The position numbers and the translations under genes are program-made. Below are positions 43,423 through 53,280 of a stretch of DNA of 64,000 nt, piece after piece. Source of the stretch: Bacteroidia bacterium. GTDB taxonomy: Bacteria; Bacteroidota; Bacteroidia; J057. Each line of letters begins with the position of its first letter. The stretch's first letter is position 1. Location of the stretch: contig JAWKNO010000003.1 of assembly GCA_041391665.1 (NCBI GenBank), forward strand, positions 744,001-808,000, written 5' to 3'. The notes beneath the pieces are model-generated. The model was not told the origin of the DNA. It worked only from the letters and a program-made list of their open reading frames with translations, and made no database searches.

Positions 43423-45048
43423 TTATTGGTACAACTCTGAATAGTATTCTTCCAGCATTCTTTTTACGGCAAACTGCTCATATGTGTCCAGAATACTCGC
43501 ACGCATCATGTTTTTCCATCCTTCGGGGTTGTCATAATACGTCGGTATTACTTCTTCAGTCAATACTTTGTACAATCCCTTGCGGTCATGGGCATCGAGA
43601 ATCGCCTCATCTTCATGCTCAAACCCGTCGCCAAACTGCCAGCCATTGACCCCATGTTTGCAGGCTTCCGGCCACCAGCCGTCGAGAATGCTGCAATTCA
43701 ACACGCCGTTCATCGAGGCTTTCATCCCCGATGTACCGCTCGCTTCCTTCGGCCTGCGGGGATTGTTGAGCCAGATGTCAGAACCGCGTGTCAGCATCGT
43801 GCCGATCTCCATATCGTAATTTTCCAAAAATATCACCGACTGCGGCCACCGTCTGGTCATCTCTACCAGTTCTGCGACAATCGCCTTACCGCCATCGTCC
43901 AGAGGATGCGCTCTGCCCGAAAAAATGATCTGAACCCGCCCGGAATCCAGCAATGGTTCAATGATCTCCGGCTCTGAGAAGATCAGATTGCTCCGCTTAT
44001 AAGGCACCGCCCGGCGTGAAAAGCCGATGATGAGTTTATTTTCATCCAACGTTACGCCGTTTCGCTCAGCGACAAAATTGATCAGATTTCGTTTGTTGGC
44101 CTGATGCGGCGCCCACACATCTCCGCCCGATACGGCTGCGTCAATCATCGCCGGATCAACCCACGTCGGCAAGTGAATGGCGTTGGTAATGGCCTTGATT
44201 TTGGAACGCCCGCTTACGCCTTTCCACATTTTATTAGCGGTTTTTCCGTGCAGCTGCGCCACGGCATTGGAGATGCGCGACAACCGCAGTGCCCCCACCG
44301 TCATGTTAAAGGGGTCTCCTCCCAGCTGTTTCAACTGACGGGCGGTGAGGCTCAGGTTTGCGCCCATATAAGTCAGCCGGCTGATCGGATGAGACTCATT
44401 TCCCTGGACTACCGGTGTATGTGTGGTAAATACCACTTCTTTACGACTGGCTTCTCTTGCGTCCAGATAAGACATTCCGGCTTCCATTTTTTCGCGTATC
44501 AGTTCAAATCCGGCAAACAGCGCGTGGCCTTCATTAAAATGATACACATCTATCTCAATCCCCAACTTGCGCAGGGCACGCACGCCGGCAATTCCCAGCA
44601 CCATTTCCTGGGCGATCCGCTCTTCGCCAAACCATCCATACAGCTGCCCGGTGATCCAGGCATCTTCGTTGCCGGGGATATCGGTATCGAGGAGATACAG
44701 CGGAGCATTGCCGAAAGCTTCCGTTTTCCAGACCTTACATTTTACTTCGCGGCCACGGATTTCAACAGAAACTTCTACGCCAGTATCTTCCAGAAAATCA
44801 TGCGTGTAATTGTGATAGGTATCATACGGTTGCCCGGATTTGTCGATCAACTGATCGGTATAACCCTGTTTCCAACGGATTCCTATGCCTACGATAGGAA
44901 ATTCGTGATCATGCGCACCCTTGAGATAATCTCCGGCAAGAATGCCCAGGCCGCCAGCATACAGTTTGAAATCGCTTTGGAGCGCATACTCCATACAAAA
45001 ATAAGCAACCCTTGGAAGGGTTTGTTGATCATTTTTCGACATAACCAT
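43423..45048 (-). CDS. glgP: Alpha-glucan (glycogen) phosphorylase, short type
   Basis: GT35 phosphorylase that releases glucose 1-phosphate from alpha-1,4-glucans, PLP dependent. It begins with VAYFCMEYALQSDFKLYAGGLGILAGDYLK, the start typical of the alpha-glucan family, and shows FNEGHALFAGFELIRE near residue 175 and the PLP-binding block EASGTSGMKASMNGVLNCS near 445. At 541 residues it lacks the long N-terminal and regulatory parts of animal-type enzymes, as in the short bacterial/archaeal subtype. ATG at 45048 or 45042 are both possible. It ends 31 bases before tRNA-Ser. A debranching enzyme of the same pathway lies at the right end of the window. Confidence 0.92.
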   Translation of the reverse strand: MVMSKNDQQTLPRVAYFCMEYALQSDFKLYAGGLGILAGDYLKGAHDHEFPIVGIGIRWKQGYTDQLIDKSGQPYDTYHNYTHDFLEDTGVEVSVEIRGREVKCKVWKTEAFGNAPLYLLDTDIPGNEDAWITGQLYGWFGEERIAQEMVLGIAGVRALRKLGIEIDVYHFNEGHALFAGFELIREKMEAGMSYLDAREASRKEVVFTTHTPVVQGNESHPISRLTYMGANLSLTARQLKQLGGDPFNMTVGALRLSRISNAVAQLHGKTANKMWKGVSGRSKIKAITNAIHLPTWVDPAMIDAAVSGGDVWAPHQANKRNLINFVAERNGVTLDENKLIIGFSRRAVPYKRSNLIFSEPEIIEPLLDSGRVQIIFSGRAHPLDDGGKAIVAELVEMTRRWPQSVIFLENYDMEIGTMLTRGSDIWLNNPRRPKEASGTSGMKASMNGVLNCSILDGWWPEACKHGVNGWQFGDGFEHEDEAILDAHDRKGLYKVLTEEVIPTYYDNPEGWKNMMRASILDTYEQFAVKRMLEEYYSELYQ

Positions 45049-45065
45049 TACTTAAAATCCATACA

Positions 45066-45102
45066 ATAAAAAGAGGCTATCTCTACAATTGAGACAGCCT
45101 CT
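45066..45102 (-). terminator. Terminator after the LolA-like gene
   Basis: AGAGGCT-TCTC (from 45072) pairs with GAGA-AGCCTCT (to 45102), with one mismatch in the middle and an AT-rich loop. On the minus strand it is followed by TTTTT at the left edge. It separates the ftsK-lolA unit from the phosphorylase gene. Confidence 0.8.
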
Positions 45103-45126
45103 AATTTCAACATATTTTTTTATCAA

Positions 45127-45774
45127 TTAAGATCTTTCGTCATAGATATCTACACCCTTATATTGTTTGGCGTCAAATTCAAACTCCATATCGCCAAAAC
45201 CCACATTCGTTTTAATATCCAGAAATTCGTAGATCGTCTGAGTCTGCTTGCGGTCGACCAACACTACTTTTTCGAGGAATTTGGTCTTTTTGTTGATCCA
45301 GACATAAGCCTGGTTGTAATCCAGCTCATCGCTCTGGACCGCCATAAAAATCTTGTGGCAGGCAACCCCGTGTACTTCTACTTCACCGTCATAGCGGGAT
45401 TTGGTACTCGACTCATAGATTTTAAAAATGCTTTCCACATTCACCCCTTCGTCTTCTGTATAAGACATGATGTTTACTTCATTTACTTCGGGAAGATAAA
45501 TCCAGAGGGTTTTTCCATTACAGAAAATCTTCTGATCTTCCAGAGAAATTACATACTTGCCTTTTTTGTATTTGATGTTTCCGGCTTTTGCTACCGGACG
45601 CATGTTGGGATTGCTGATGGAATATTTAAACCCGGCGGAAAAATCGCCAAGAGATTCCAGCATGGCCTTTGATTCACTAAGTACTCCCTGGGAAATGTCA
45701 GTGTTAACGGAGAATCCCGTGAGTCCCAGATACATGGCCAAAATCAGGGGAATAACAAAACCAAAAATTTTCAT
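45127..45774 (-). CDS. LolA-like outer-membrane lipoprotein carrier protein
   Basis: A 215-residue periplasmic protein with a signal-like N-terminus (MKIFGFVIPLILAMYLGLTG). The body has LolA-type beta strands: SFSAGFKYSIS-type core, GNIKYKKGKYVISLEDQKIFCNGKTLWIYLPEVNEV near residues 65-105, and a C-terminal FEFDAKQYKGVDIYDER. LolA carries lipoproteins from the LolCDE exporter across the periplasm. The FtsK-LolA gene order is common in Gram-negative bacteria, and here lolA follows ftsK by 32 bases, which supports the call. A terminator follows. Confidence 0.85.
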   Translation of the reverse strand: MKIFGFVIPLILAMYLGLTGFSVNTDISQGVLSESKAMLESLGDFSAGFKYSISNPNMRPVAKAGNIKYKKGKYVISLEDQKIFCNGKTLWIYLPEVNEVNIMSYTEDEGVNVESIFKIYESSTKSRYDGEVEVHGVACHKIFMAVQSDELDYNQAYVWINKKTKFLEKVVLVDRKQTQTIYEFLDIKTNVGFGDMEFEFDAKQYKGVDIYDERS

Positions 45775-45806
45775 TCTATGTAAGTTTGTTGATTTAAAGC
45801 TTATTT

Positions 45807-48413
45807 TTAATCACCTGTAATATTGCTCAAATACCGTTCCAACTCTGCTTCATCCGTGATTAAAACGTCACGTGCTTTACTGCCGGAATGCGGGCCGACA
45901 ATACCTGCGCGTTCCAACTGGTCGATAATTCTTCCGGCCCGGTTATAACCGAGTTTCATTTTACGTTGAATCAACGATGCTGAGCCTATTTGATAGCGCA
46001 CAATCATTCTTGCGGCTTCTTCAAATTTTGAGTCTTTCTCAAATGGTTCGTCCTCTCCATCATCGTCCTCATCGTCTGAAGGCGTTTCCGGGAGGAAATA
46101 GGGCTCAGGAAACCCTCGTTGTTTGGCAATATGATCGACCACTCTTTCAACCTCGGGTGTATCAATAAATGCATTCTGTATTCTAATCAGGTCACTCCCT
46201 GTAGACAGGAGCAAATCTCCGCGCCCAACCAGCTGGTCTGCGCCATTGGCATCGAGAATCGTGCGGGAATCTACTTTGGATATTACCCGGTATGACATCC
46301 GGGCGGGGAAGTTGGCTTTGATAATACCGGTAATGACGTTCACCGAAGGGCGTTGCGTAGCCACCACCAGGTGAATGCCCACCGCACGGGCCAGCTGTGC
46401 CAGACGGGCAATCGGCATTTCCACTTCTTTTCCGGCGACCATCATCATATCCGCCAACTCATCCACAATCAGGACGATATAGGGCAAAAACATATGGCCT
46501 TTTCGCGGATTGAGTTTCCGGCTGGTAAATTTGGTATTATATTCTTTCAGGTTGCGCACACGTGCCTTTTTGAGCAGGTCATAACGCATGTCCATTTCGA
46601 TACAGAGGCTTTTCAGCACATTGACGGCATCTCTGACATCTGTGATAATCGGATCGTCTCCCTGCTCTGGCAATTGAGCAAGAAAGTGGTTTCTGAGTGC
46701 CTGATACAGGTTCATTTCCACTTTTTTCGGGTCAATGAGAATAAACTTGACCTCCGCCGGATGTTTTTTATAGAGCAGGGATGTGATGACTGTATTAAGG
46801 CCGACTGATTTGCCCTGACCTGTAGCCCCCGCAATCAACAGGTGGGGCATTTTGTTGAGGTCAGCAACAAAAACTTCGTTGGAAATGGTACGCCCAATCG
46901 CAATGGGAAGCTCGGCTTTGGAGTTGAGAAACTTCTGCGTGGACATGACCCCGCGCAGGGAAACTACTTCGGGATTTGAGTTTGGCACCTCAATGCCTAT
47001 GGTCCCCTGCCCTGGCATTGGGGCGATAATACGAATCCCCAGCGCTGCAAGACTGAGCGCAATATCATCCTCCAGATTCCGGATTTTGGAAATCCGCACG
47101 CCCGCAGCAGGGACAATTTCATACAGCGTTACGGTCGGACCGATCGTGGCTTTGATGTGATCGATTTTTATCCCGTAATCCCCCAGGGTTTTGACAATTT
47201 TATTTTTGTTGATCTCCAGTTCTTCGCGATTGACCTCCCGCCCTTTTCCGGACCCGTGGTCTTCCAACAGTTCAAATGGCGGTGGGATATAATCGGAGAG
47301 TTCCCGGGTAGGGTCGTAAAATTCTTCTTCCAGCAAGTCATCTGCATTGTCCACTTCGAGATCTTCCTCAGGAATGATCTTTTCGATCCGCTCTTCATCA
47401 CCCGCAACCATACCGATATTATCATCACCAATTTGCTCTAAGTTGCGGGAATTGGGCACGGTAAATTTCGGTTCTTCTTTTGTCTCAACAATCGTAAACT
47501 CCAGCTGAGGTGTACCGCTGACAGATCGGGATTTTTCCTTGATTTCATCATCAGTAGGCACCGAAAGTTCAAACCGGACGCCATCACCCGGTGTGGGTTT
47601 GGTTTCCTGTAGGGGTTTCACCTCCGGTTTGGTATTGACGATTTCCACAGATACCTGCCTTTCTTCTGTTTTATTGGGCTCGGTGGGACGGTTCTTTTTG
47701 ATGCTTTGATTAATCCCTGTCTGCACTTTCTGAATAGGCACCCGCAGATTTGTCGAAGATACCGCAGCGCGAAGCGTTTCTATCAATTGAGAAGCCCTAA
47801 CTTCTGCATTAAAGTTGATCACGATAAATACGATCAGAGCAAACAGCAGCAAAAAGGCCATTCCGACCCGACCGACATAGCGAAACACAAAGTGATTGAT
47901 ATAGTAACCAAAGCCTCCACCCAGATCATAAGTGGAAGAATTCATCAGAATTTCGATGTAGGAAAAAAATACAGAGCCAAACAGTACGATAAACAACACG
48001 TACTTCAGGATTTTTTTGGCGTATTCATAAAAATCATTTTCCAGGAATACGAGTCCGACGATTACCCCGTAGATCAGCAGCACAAAACTGAAAATACCAA
48101 AACCCCTCCGAACGATGAAGTCTGAAAGTTTTGCCCCGACAAATCCCAGCCAGTTGTTCACTTCTGCTGCGGCTTCAATTCCCGCTTCGGTAGCCGATTG
48201 ATCGCCATTGCCGGTAAAAAAGTAGGAGATACAGGCGAGAATAGATATCAGGCAGAAAAACAGGAGTGACCATGCAAAAATCTTTCTATTCTGATCCCGG
48301 TTGGGAGGATTCGTTTTAAAAGCTTCGGCAATGGCAAGAAAAGACGAAATCGGCCCGGAAGGCTTATTTTTGTCGGTTTGCTTTTTTCTACGGGTGGATG
48401 TTTGCTTTGCCAT
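45807..48413 (-). CDS. ftsK: DNA translocase FtsK/SpoIIIE
   Basis: An 868-residue membrane-anchored motor that moves chromosome ends through the septum. Four N-terminal spans are visible (about residues 44-66, 104-124, 136-156 and 183-201), then an acidic, low-complexity linker (200-390), the alpha/beta motor domain with Walker A AGATGQGKSVG (528-538) and Walker B VLIVDELADMMM (about 645), and a C-terminal winged-helix gamma domain with ASLIQRKMKLGYNRAGRIIDQLERAGIVGP, which reads KOPS-type polar DNA motifs. Typical length. It has its own promoter at 48476-48506 and is followed by lolA. Confidence 0.96.
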   Translation of the reverse strand: MAKQTSTRRKKQTDKNKPSGPISSFLAIAEAFKTNPPNRDQNRKIFAWSLLFFCLISILACISYFFTGNGDQSATEAGIEAAAEVNNWLGFVGAKLSDFIVRRGFGIFSFVLLIYGVIVGLVFLENDFYEYAKKILKYVLFIVLFGSVFFSYIEILMNSSTYDLGGGFGYYINHFVFRYVGRVGMAFLLLFALIVFIVINFNAEVRASQLIETLRAAVSSTNLRVPIQKVQTGINQSIKKNRPTEPNKTEERQVSVEIVNTKPEVKPLQETKPTPGDGVRFELSVPTDDEIKEKSRSVSGTPQLEFTIVETKEEPKFTVPNSRNLEQIGDDNIGMVAGDEERIEKIIPEEDLEVDNADDLLEEEFYDPTRELSDYIPPPFELLEDHGSGKGREVNREELEINKNKIVKTLGDYGIKIDHIKATIGPTVTLYEIVPAAGVRISKIRNLEDDIALSLAALGIRIIAPMPGQGTIGIEVPNSNPEVVSLRGVMSTQKFLNSKAELPIAIGRTISNEVFVADLNKMPHLLIAGATGQGKSVGLNTVITSLLYKKHPAEVKFILIDPKKVEMNLYQALRNHFLAQLPEQGDDPIITDVRDAVNVLKSLCIEMDMRYDLLKKARVRNLKEYNTKFTSRKLNPRKGHMFLPYIVLIVDELADMMMVAGKEVEMPIARLAQLARAVGIHLVVATQRPSVNVITGIIKANFPARMSYRVISKVDSRTILDANGADQLVGRGDLLLSTGSDLIRIQNAFIDTPEVERVVDHIAKQRGFPEPYFLPETPSDDEDDDGEDEPFEKDSKFEEAARMIVRYQIGSASLIQRKMKLGYNRAGRIIDQLERAGIVGPHSGSKARDVLITDEAELERYLSNITGD

Positions 48414-48475
48414 TAAGGTAATAATGTAAATAACGCCCCGGAAGATATTGATTCAGAGAACCTTAATTAATTTCC

Positions 48476-48506
48476 CAAATATACCCATTTTTCAAACAGG
48501 AATCAA
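48476..48506 (-). promoter_or_regulatory. Promoter of the ftsK-lolA operon
   Basis: On the minus strand TTG (48504-48506), exactly 20 bases, and TATATTTG (48476-48483) match the Bacteroidota promoter TTG-N20-TAnnTTTG. The start point would be about 56 bases before the ftsK ATG. Confidence 0.75.
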
Positions 48507-48541
48507 TTTCATCCTACAAACTTCCGGATAAAAACGTACAA

Positions 48542-50407
48542 TCACCGGTGAATCATAAATTTTTGCGTATGGATTCCCTTCGTAGAAACCCATCGGAAAA
48601 AATATACACCGGGCACAAAACTACGAACTCCGATCGTCTGATTAAAATGACCGGGAATCAGTTTTGTTTCTTTCTGGTACACCGATTTTCCTAAAAGATC
48701 GGTGATTTCTATAAAGACTTCCTCTGTACCAAAAAGTTCGCCTTCAACATGAATTTCTTCGCTGGCAGGATTGGGGTATAGCCGGAAATCCGCTAAAATA
48801 CCGGCCAGCGGATCAATGGCAGACAGGATGGCACGTATCGTAGCTGAAGGTTCTGATTGACATCCGGTCAGCGTATCTTCCGCTACGGCATAGTAGTTTC
48901 CTGACCCTGAAGGCATCCACGAAGTGCCTGTACCGGCTGGTGTGCCATTCGCATTATACCAACTGTAGGTATAATTGGGATTGGGAGAAGCTATGGTCAT
49001 GGTAAAACTTCCGTCAAAAGCAATGCTGGGTGCACCGACTGACACAGTCTGCACAGTAAATACTGCGCTGGAAGCTGCACAAAGGGTATTTCTGTCAATC
49101 ACCTCTGCATAGTAGTTGCCGGCAGCACCGGCCATCAGAGCAGAATCTTTCGCGCCCGCAACGGGGTTTCCATCAAAATACCATTGAACCGAATCCGTCG
49201 TGTTGACAGATAGCCGCAGCGAATCACCCAGACAAATACGGTTTGTATCAGCCTGAATAGCCGGAATTGCCGGAAGCGAATCGACGTGAATCGTATCTGT
49301 ACAAGTAATCACCTGCACGGGGTGATCGATGGTAAATTTCACTCGCAACCCACTGTTTACCACAGTAACAACCCCAGCGTTTAGCGGTGGCACCGTCAGA
49401 AAAACAGAAGCGCCGGAGCCACCCGAATTTGTAGCACAGCCATCGTCATTTCCTATTTGGTCATAATCCCAAACCTGAAATTCATATACTCCCGTATCGA
49501 GTTGTATATTGGCAATTCCGGTATTCAGCGGAAGATTGGCACTGCCATTGGTGATCGGGTTTGCAGAAGTATTGATCAATTCGTTTCCTGCAGGGTCTTT
49601 CAAAATCCAGTAAAGGTCCCCGGCATCCAGCAGATCATTGCAATTGGTAGAATCGATAACTACACTATTGAGAAAATAGCCCGTAGTATCTACAGTAGCC
49701 TGATAATGTAAAATATAATCTCCGCCTTCCCCTAAAACCTGCGGGAACGGATCTTCGTCAGACGTAGTGTAAACCGGCCCACCCGGCCCTGTAAGGCTCC
49801 ACGAATAAGAAAAACCAGGTTTACCGTTACTGGGGATATTATTGGCAATATCCAGCACAGCTGGCTCACAGAAGGAACTGAGGTTATAGGTATAGCAGTC
49901 TCCGATAAACGGGCACGGCCCTACTTTCAGCGAGGCAGCATAAGTCCCTGGCTGATCTGCAGGGTTATTAAAAATAATGACATTGGCAGTAATGTAAACG
50001 ACGATGGGGAAAAAACCCGGAGTGGTAGGCGTCCCGAATATTCTGATACAACCCAACGTATCTACATTTGCACTGTCAGGGTGTACGTAATACACACAAG
50101 AATCCAGATTACACTGCCAGGAAAGTCCCTGAGGCAAACCTGCTATACTGTCAATGCTAAAATAATTAAAGGGGAATGTCAGATTCTGCCCGGCAAAATT
50201 TACCGTTGTGTCTCTGGGCAGAAAAAAGGTGATATCCATTTCATAAAACTCGCACCCATCTGCATCATTGAGTACGGGGGGGTAAATACCGGGTACAGCC
50301 GGGACACCGGAATCAATCACACATTGTGCAAAAAGTGAATGGCTCCAGCCGGAAAGCAACACTATACAGGCGATCGTGGCGAGCAGTGGATGATGGATAT
50401 TTTTCAT
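48542..50407 (-). CDS. Secreted Ig-like protein with T9SS type A sorting tail
   Basis: A protein of about 621 residues. The ATG at 50407 gives a signal peptide (MKNIHHPLLATIACIVLLSG...FAQ). Cysteines near the N-terminus (CVIDSG, DGCEFYEM, SWQCNLDSC) and a proprotein-convertase-like beta region (YFLNSVVIDSTNCNDLLDAGDLYW ... NLPLNTGIANIQLDTG) are followed by two Ig-like modules of the type TNRICLGDSLRLSVNTTDSVQWYFDGNPV and by a T9SS tail (LYPNPASEEIHVEG ... VPGVYFFRWVSTKGIHTQKFMIHR). It is expected at the surface or in the medium; a structural or adhesive role is guessed. It starts 13 bases after the pyrD stop and may be co-transcribed with it. Confidence 0.82.
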   Translation of the reverse strand: MKNIHHPLLATIACIVLLSGWSHSLFAQCVIDSGVPAVPGIYPPVLNDADGCEFYEMDITFFLPRDTTVNFAGQNLTFPFNYFSIDSIAGLPQGLSWQCNLDSCVYYVHPDSANVDTLGCIRIFGTPTTPGFFPIVVYITANVIIFNNPADQPGTYAASLKVGPCPFIGDCYTYNLSSFCEPAVLDIANNIPSNGKPGFSYSWSLTGPGGPVYTTSDEDPFPQVLGEGGDYILHYQATVDTTGYFLNSVVIDSTNCNDLLDAGDLYWILKDPAGNELINTSANPITNGSANLPLNTGIANIQLDTGVYEFQVWDYDQIGNDDGCATNSGGSGASVFLTVPPLNAGVVTVVNSGLRVKFTIDHPVQVITCTDTIHVDSLPAIPAIQADTNRICLGDSLRLSVNTTDSVQWYFDGNPVAGAKDSALMAGAAGNYYAEVIDRNTLCAASSAVFTVQTVSVGAPSIAFDGSFTMTIASPNPNYTYSWYNANGTPAGTGTSWMPSGSGNYYAVAEDTLTGCQSEPSATIRAILSAIDPLAGILADFRLYPNPASEEIHVEGELFGTEEVFIEITDLLGKSVYQKETKLIPGHFNQTIGVRSFVPGVYFFRWVSTKGIHTQKFMIHR

Positions 50408-50420
50408 AGGGGTTATACAA

Positions 50421-51455
50421 CTACGAATGAACAATAGCTTCTAGTATATTCCGTACAAAACCCGGACCTTCATAAATAAACCCTGAATATAGTTGAATGA
50501 GGCTGGCCCCGTCAGAGAGCCGTTCTTTTGCCTGTGTGGGATTCATAATACCCCCGACACCAATCAGAGGAATTGTCCCTCTGGTTTTGGCATGCAGATA
50601 ACGGGTAATGTCTCCGGCTCTTGCCGTAAGTGGTGCACCGCTAAGTCCGCCATTACCAATTTGCTGCAGTATGGGTTCTGGGGTAATGAGCCCCTCCCTG
50701 CTAATGGTTGTATTCGTAGCGATCAGCCCGTCTAGCCGGGTGGCAGCTGCAACTTCGATCACATCATTGAGTTGCTCATCGCTGAGGTCCGGGGCAATTT
50801 TGAGCAAAAGCGGGCGGGAAGTATTACGGGCGTAATTGTTTTCCTGAATGGTCCCCAGCAACCGGGTAAGCGGCTCTTTTTCCTGAAGGCTTCGCAAACC
50901 GGGAGTATTGGGCGAACTTACATTTACCACGAAATAATCCACGTAATCAAACAGTTGTTCGAAACAATAGAGATAGTCATCTACCGCATTTTCATTGGGA
51001 GTATCTTTGTTTTTCCCAATATTGGCACCGATAATCAGGTCGCCTTTATCGAGTTTACTCAGGCGTTTTGCCATTGCCGCAACACCTGCATTGTTGAACC
51101 CCATGCGGTTGATGATGGCCTGGTCTGCCGGCAGTCTAAAAAGCCGCTGCCGGGGATTGCCTGGCTGGGGTCTTGGGGTGACTGTTCCGAGCTCGGCAAA
51201 ACCAAAACCCAAATGTTTCCAAAGGTCGGCCAGTACCCCATCTTTATCAAACCCGGCGGCAAGTCCTACAGGGTTTTTAAATGTTAATCCCCAGAGTTTT
51301 TTCTCCAGCCGTTGATCCTGAAGGTTGAACTTAAAGTCAAAGGCAAAACCTGCCAGCGGCAGAGAGAGTACTCCCCGCAACATTCGCAAGGTAGCGTGGT
51401 GAATCCGTTCCGGATCAAACTGAAAAAGTAAAGGCCGGATAATTTGACGATACAT
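50421..51455 (-). CDS. pyrD: Dihydroorotate dehydrogenase (quinone), class 2, PyrD
   Basis: A 344-residue membrane-associated flavoenzyme of pyrimidine synthesis; class 2 transfers electrons to quinone. It begins with MYRQIIRPLLFQFDPERIHHATL, the N-terminal amphipathic extension of class 2, then has KNPVGLAAGFDKDGV near residue 60 (FMN site), GTVTPRPQPGNPRQRLFRLP near 92, NVSSPNTPGLR near 178 with the catalytic serine region, and VGGIMNPTQAKERLSDGASLIQLYSGF at the C-terminus. It is 6 bases after the upstream lipoprotein gene. Confidence 0.95.
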   Translation of the reverse strand: MYRQIIRPLLFQFDPERIHHATLRMLRGVLSLPLAGFAFDFKFNLQDQRLEKKLWGLTFKNPVGLAAGFDKDGVLADLWKHLGFGFAELGTVTPRPQPGNPRQRLFRLPADQAIINRMGFNNAGVAAMAKRLSKLDKGDLIIGANIGKNKDTPNENAVDDYLYCFEQLFDYVDYFVVNVSSPNTPGLRSLQEKEPLTRLLGTIQENNYARNTSRPLLLKIAPDLSDEQLNDVIEVAAATRLDGLIATNTTISREGLITPEPILQQIGNGGLSGAPLTARAGDITRYLHAKTRGTIPLIGVGGIMNPTQAKERLSDGASLIQLYSGFIYEGPGFVRNILEAIVHS

Positions 51456-51461
51456 AAACTA

Positions 51462-52268
51462 TTACTGCGCAGCTTCGGCTTCGAGGGTGATGGTTCTTTC
51501 TACAGGATTGTAAGGACTAGGCACGAGATTACCTGCGGCATCCAGAAGTTCGAGCTTTATGGTAACTTCACCAGGAGTCAACCCGCTCATAACATAAGGC
51601 ACCCATTCTGTAAGCATAAAGGTTTCACCGTTGATTGTAGCGCGTACTTTATAGCCATCTGGTGAAAGTGTAACATTAGCAAGGAAAAAATCAAGCAGTA
51701 CATTTTTGATTTCTTCGCCTTTGTAAACCCCTTTTGGCCGGCTATAAAACATATGCGGAGCAGAAAGGTCAGGTTTTTCACCGGAAAATGCGCCTACCTG
51801 AAATTGCTCCAGATAATACGATACGGCGCCCGGTCCTGTATTTTTTACACTTTCGTGATAGGAGCGGGAAAGAAAAGCCAGAATCACATGATTTCCTTCG
51901 GAAAGCGTATCCGTCGAAAAAACAGGCTCATAATGAGCGGAGTACGGTTTGTTGTCAACAATCAGGTGAACATGCTGCCCTTTTCCGGAATTGGCAAGCC
52001 CGAGGCCGGCAATCGCAGGCGTCTGAGCGCCCAACTCATAATTCTGAACCTCAAAGTTGAAATTAACCTTTGCATCGTCGGTCAGTTCGGAAGAAATCAG
52101 GGACAGATTCGCCGTTGCATAAGGCGTGGAACCTTCCAGCGGAGAAAGGCTAATCTTGTTTTCGCCGGCCATTGAATCCCCTTCGGCAGCATTGGAATCT
52201 TTTTCTGAACCGCAGGCAAAAAACAGGCCTGTCATCAGAATAATCAGCAGCAGATTAAATTTTTTCAT
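51462..52268 (-). CDS. Lipoprotein of unknown function
   Basis: A 268-residue lipoprotein (MKKFNLLLIILMTGLFFACG, lipobox FAC at Cys19) with a short acidic linker. The mature part is beta-rich and seems to have two Ig-like halves: residues 50-150, with the block GKGQHVHLIVDNKPYSAHYEP, and 180-265, with GYKVRATINGETFMLTEW and GEVTIKLELLDAAGNLVP. The HVHLIVDN motif recalls DUF4399-type domains, but I am not sure of this. It is transcribed just before pyrD (6 bases), although no functional link is evident. Confidence 0.68.
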   Translation of the reverse strand: MKKFNLLLIILMTGLFFACGSEKDSNAAEGDSMAGENKISLSPLEGSTPYATANLSLISSELTDDAKVNFNFEVQNYELGAQTPAIAGLGLANSGKGQHVHLIVDNKPYSAHYEPVFSTDTLSEGNHVILAFLSRSYHESVKNTGPGAVSYYLEQFQVGAFSGEKPDLSAPHMFYSRPKGVYKGEEIKNVLLDFFLANVTLSPDGYKVRATINGETFMLTEWVPYVMSGLTPGEVTIKLELLDAAGNLVPSPYNPVERTITLEAEAAQ

Positions 52269-52392
52269 AACAAAATTATGTATTGAAAAGTGAATGTTTG
52301 TAATAATCAGGATACGGCCCCAAGATAGTCAACGATAAAATGAATTAATAACTTTTGTGAAACTTGTCAGGTTTTTCGTATTTTCTCGGACT

Positions 52393-53277
52393 ATGAATCG
52401 CCTAAAACACATCCTCTGCCCGGTGGACTTTTCCGAGGCCTCCTATCAGGCTATCGAGAAGGCCAGTTTTTTTGCCCAGCTTTTCCAGGCTGACCTGACC
52501 CTGCTACACGTTATCAATGTTTTACCGCAGTCCTTTGGTGTCGTTTTTGGTCTCGATATCAACTCCAATAATATGGTTGAGAAAGCGACTGAGAATGCAC
52601 GAACATTGTTGCGCGAAGCCAAAAAGAACTATGTACCCTATGCGGTTACCTGCAAATCCAGTATTCGGGTGGGAAACCACGCCGAGCAGATTTTGCTTGA
52701 GGCTGATGAAATCAGTGCGGACCTGATTGTGCTCAATCTGCCCGAAATGGCTTCTTCGGATGCTTCAGGAAAGGCCTCATACACCGATCATCTGGTGCTT
52801 CATGCCGATTGCCCGGTGATGACCTTCCGCGCCAACAAACCCGACGGGATTGAAGCGAGGAAAGGGTTCAGGAAAATTCTCATTCCAGTGAACCGAAATT
52901 CGCCATTAGCGGAAATCTATCGTTACCTGGATCAATATCTGTCATTTATGGCTCCGGAAATCACGCTGTTTTCTGTGCTTCCACCTGACGCTTCTGATTT
53001 GAGGAAAAACGACTATAAGCTATTTCACCAGATGACTACCAAAGAATGGGTAGGGAAAGGGCTTGGCAAAATCACGGCAGTGATACAGGAAGGTACTGAT
53101 GCCCGTCAGGGCATACGACAGTATGCACTATCTCACGGGTATGACCTGCTGCTTTTATATACAAATGTAAGGGAAGGCCATTATGCAGAAGATGAAAACG
53201 GCGTAGCCAATCTGGTCAATCACGCATCAGTACCCGTGATCACCCTGCGTACGGGCAAAACCACTTCTTCCGCATAA
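52393..53277 (+). CDS. Universal stress protein with two UspA domains
   Basis: A 294-residue cytoplasmic protein made of two UspA-type domains. The ATG at 52393 gives the family's start, MNRLKHILCPVDFSEASYQAIEKA. The first domain spans about 1-150 (DLTLLHVINVLP, DLIVLNLPE); the second about 160-290 starts FRKILIPVNRNSPLAEIYRYL. The ATP-binding G-2x-G-9x-G(S/T) motif is not clear in either domain, so ATP binding is uncertain. It is divergent from the lipoprotein gene and ends 3 bases from the convergent redoxin gene. Confidence 0.88.
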   Translation: MNRLKHILCPVDFSEASYQAIEKASFFAQLFQADLTLLHVINVLPQSFGVVFGLDINSNNMVEKATENARTLLREAKKNYVPYAVTCKSSIRVGNHAEQILLEADEISADLIVLNLPEMASSDASGKASYTDHLVLHADCPVMTFRANKPDGIEARKGFRKILIPVNRNSPLAEIYRYLDQYLSFMAPEITLFSVLPPDASDLRKNDYKLFHQMTTKEWVGKGLGKITAVIQEGTDARQGIRQYALSHGYDLLLLYTNVREGHYAEDENGVANLVNHASVPVITLRTGKTTSSA

Positions 53278-53280
53278 GCG

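Noticed and set aside
43140..43649. 169-codon plus-strand open frame over the tRNA region
   Set aside because: It reads through the tRNA fragment, the terminator, the tRNA-Ser gene and the end of the phosphorylase in antisense, so it cannot be a normal gene.
51462..52268. Assignment of the lipoprotein before pyrD to a pyrimidine function
   Set aside because: The 6-base spacing alone is no evidence of function. The protein is beta-rich with a lipobox and resembles an envelope protein rather than a pathway enzyme.
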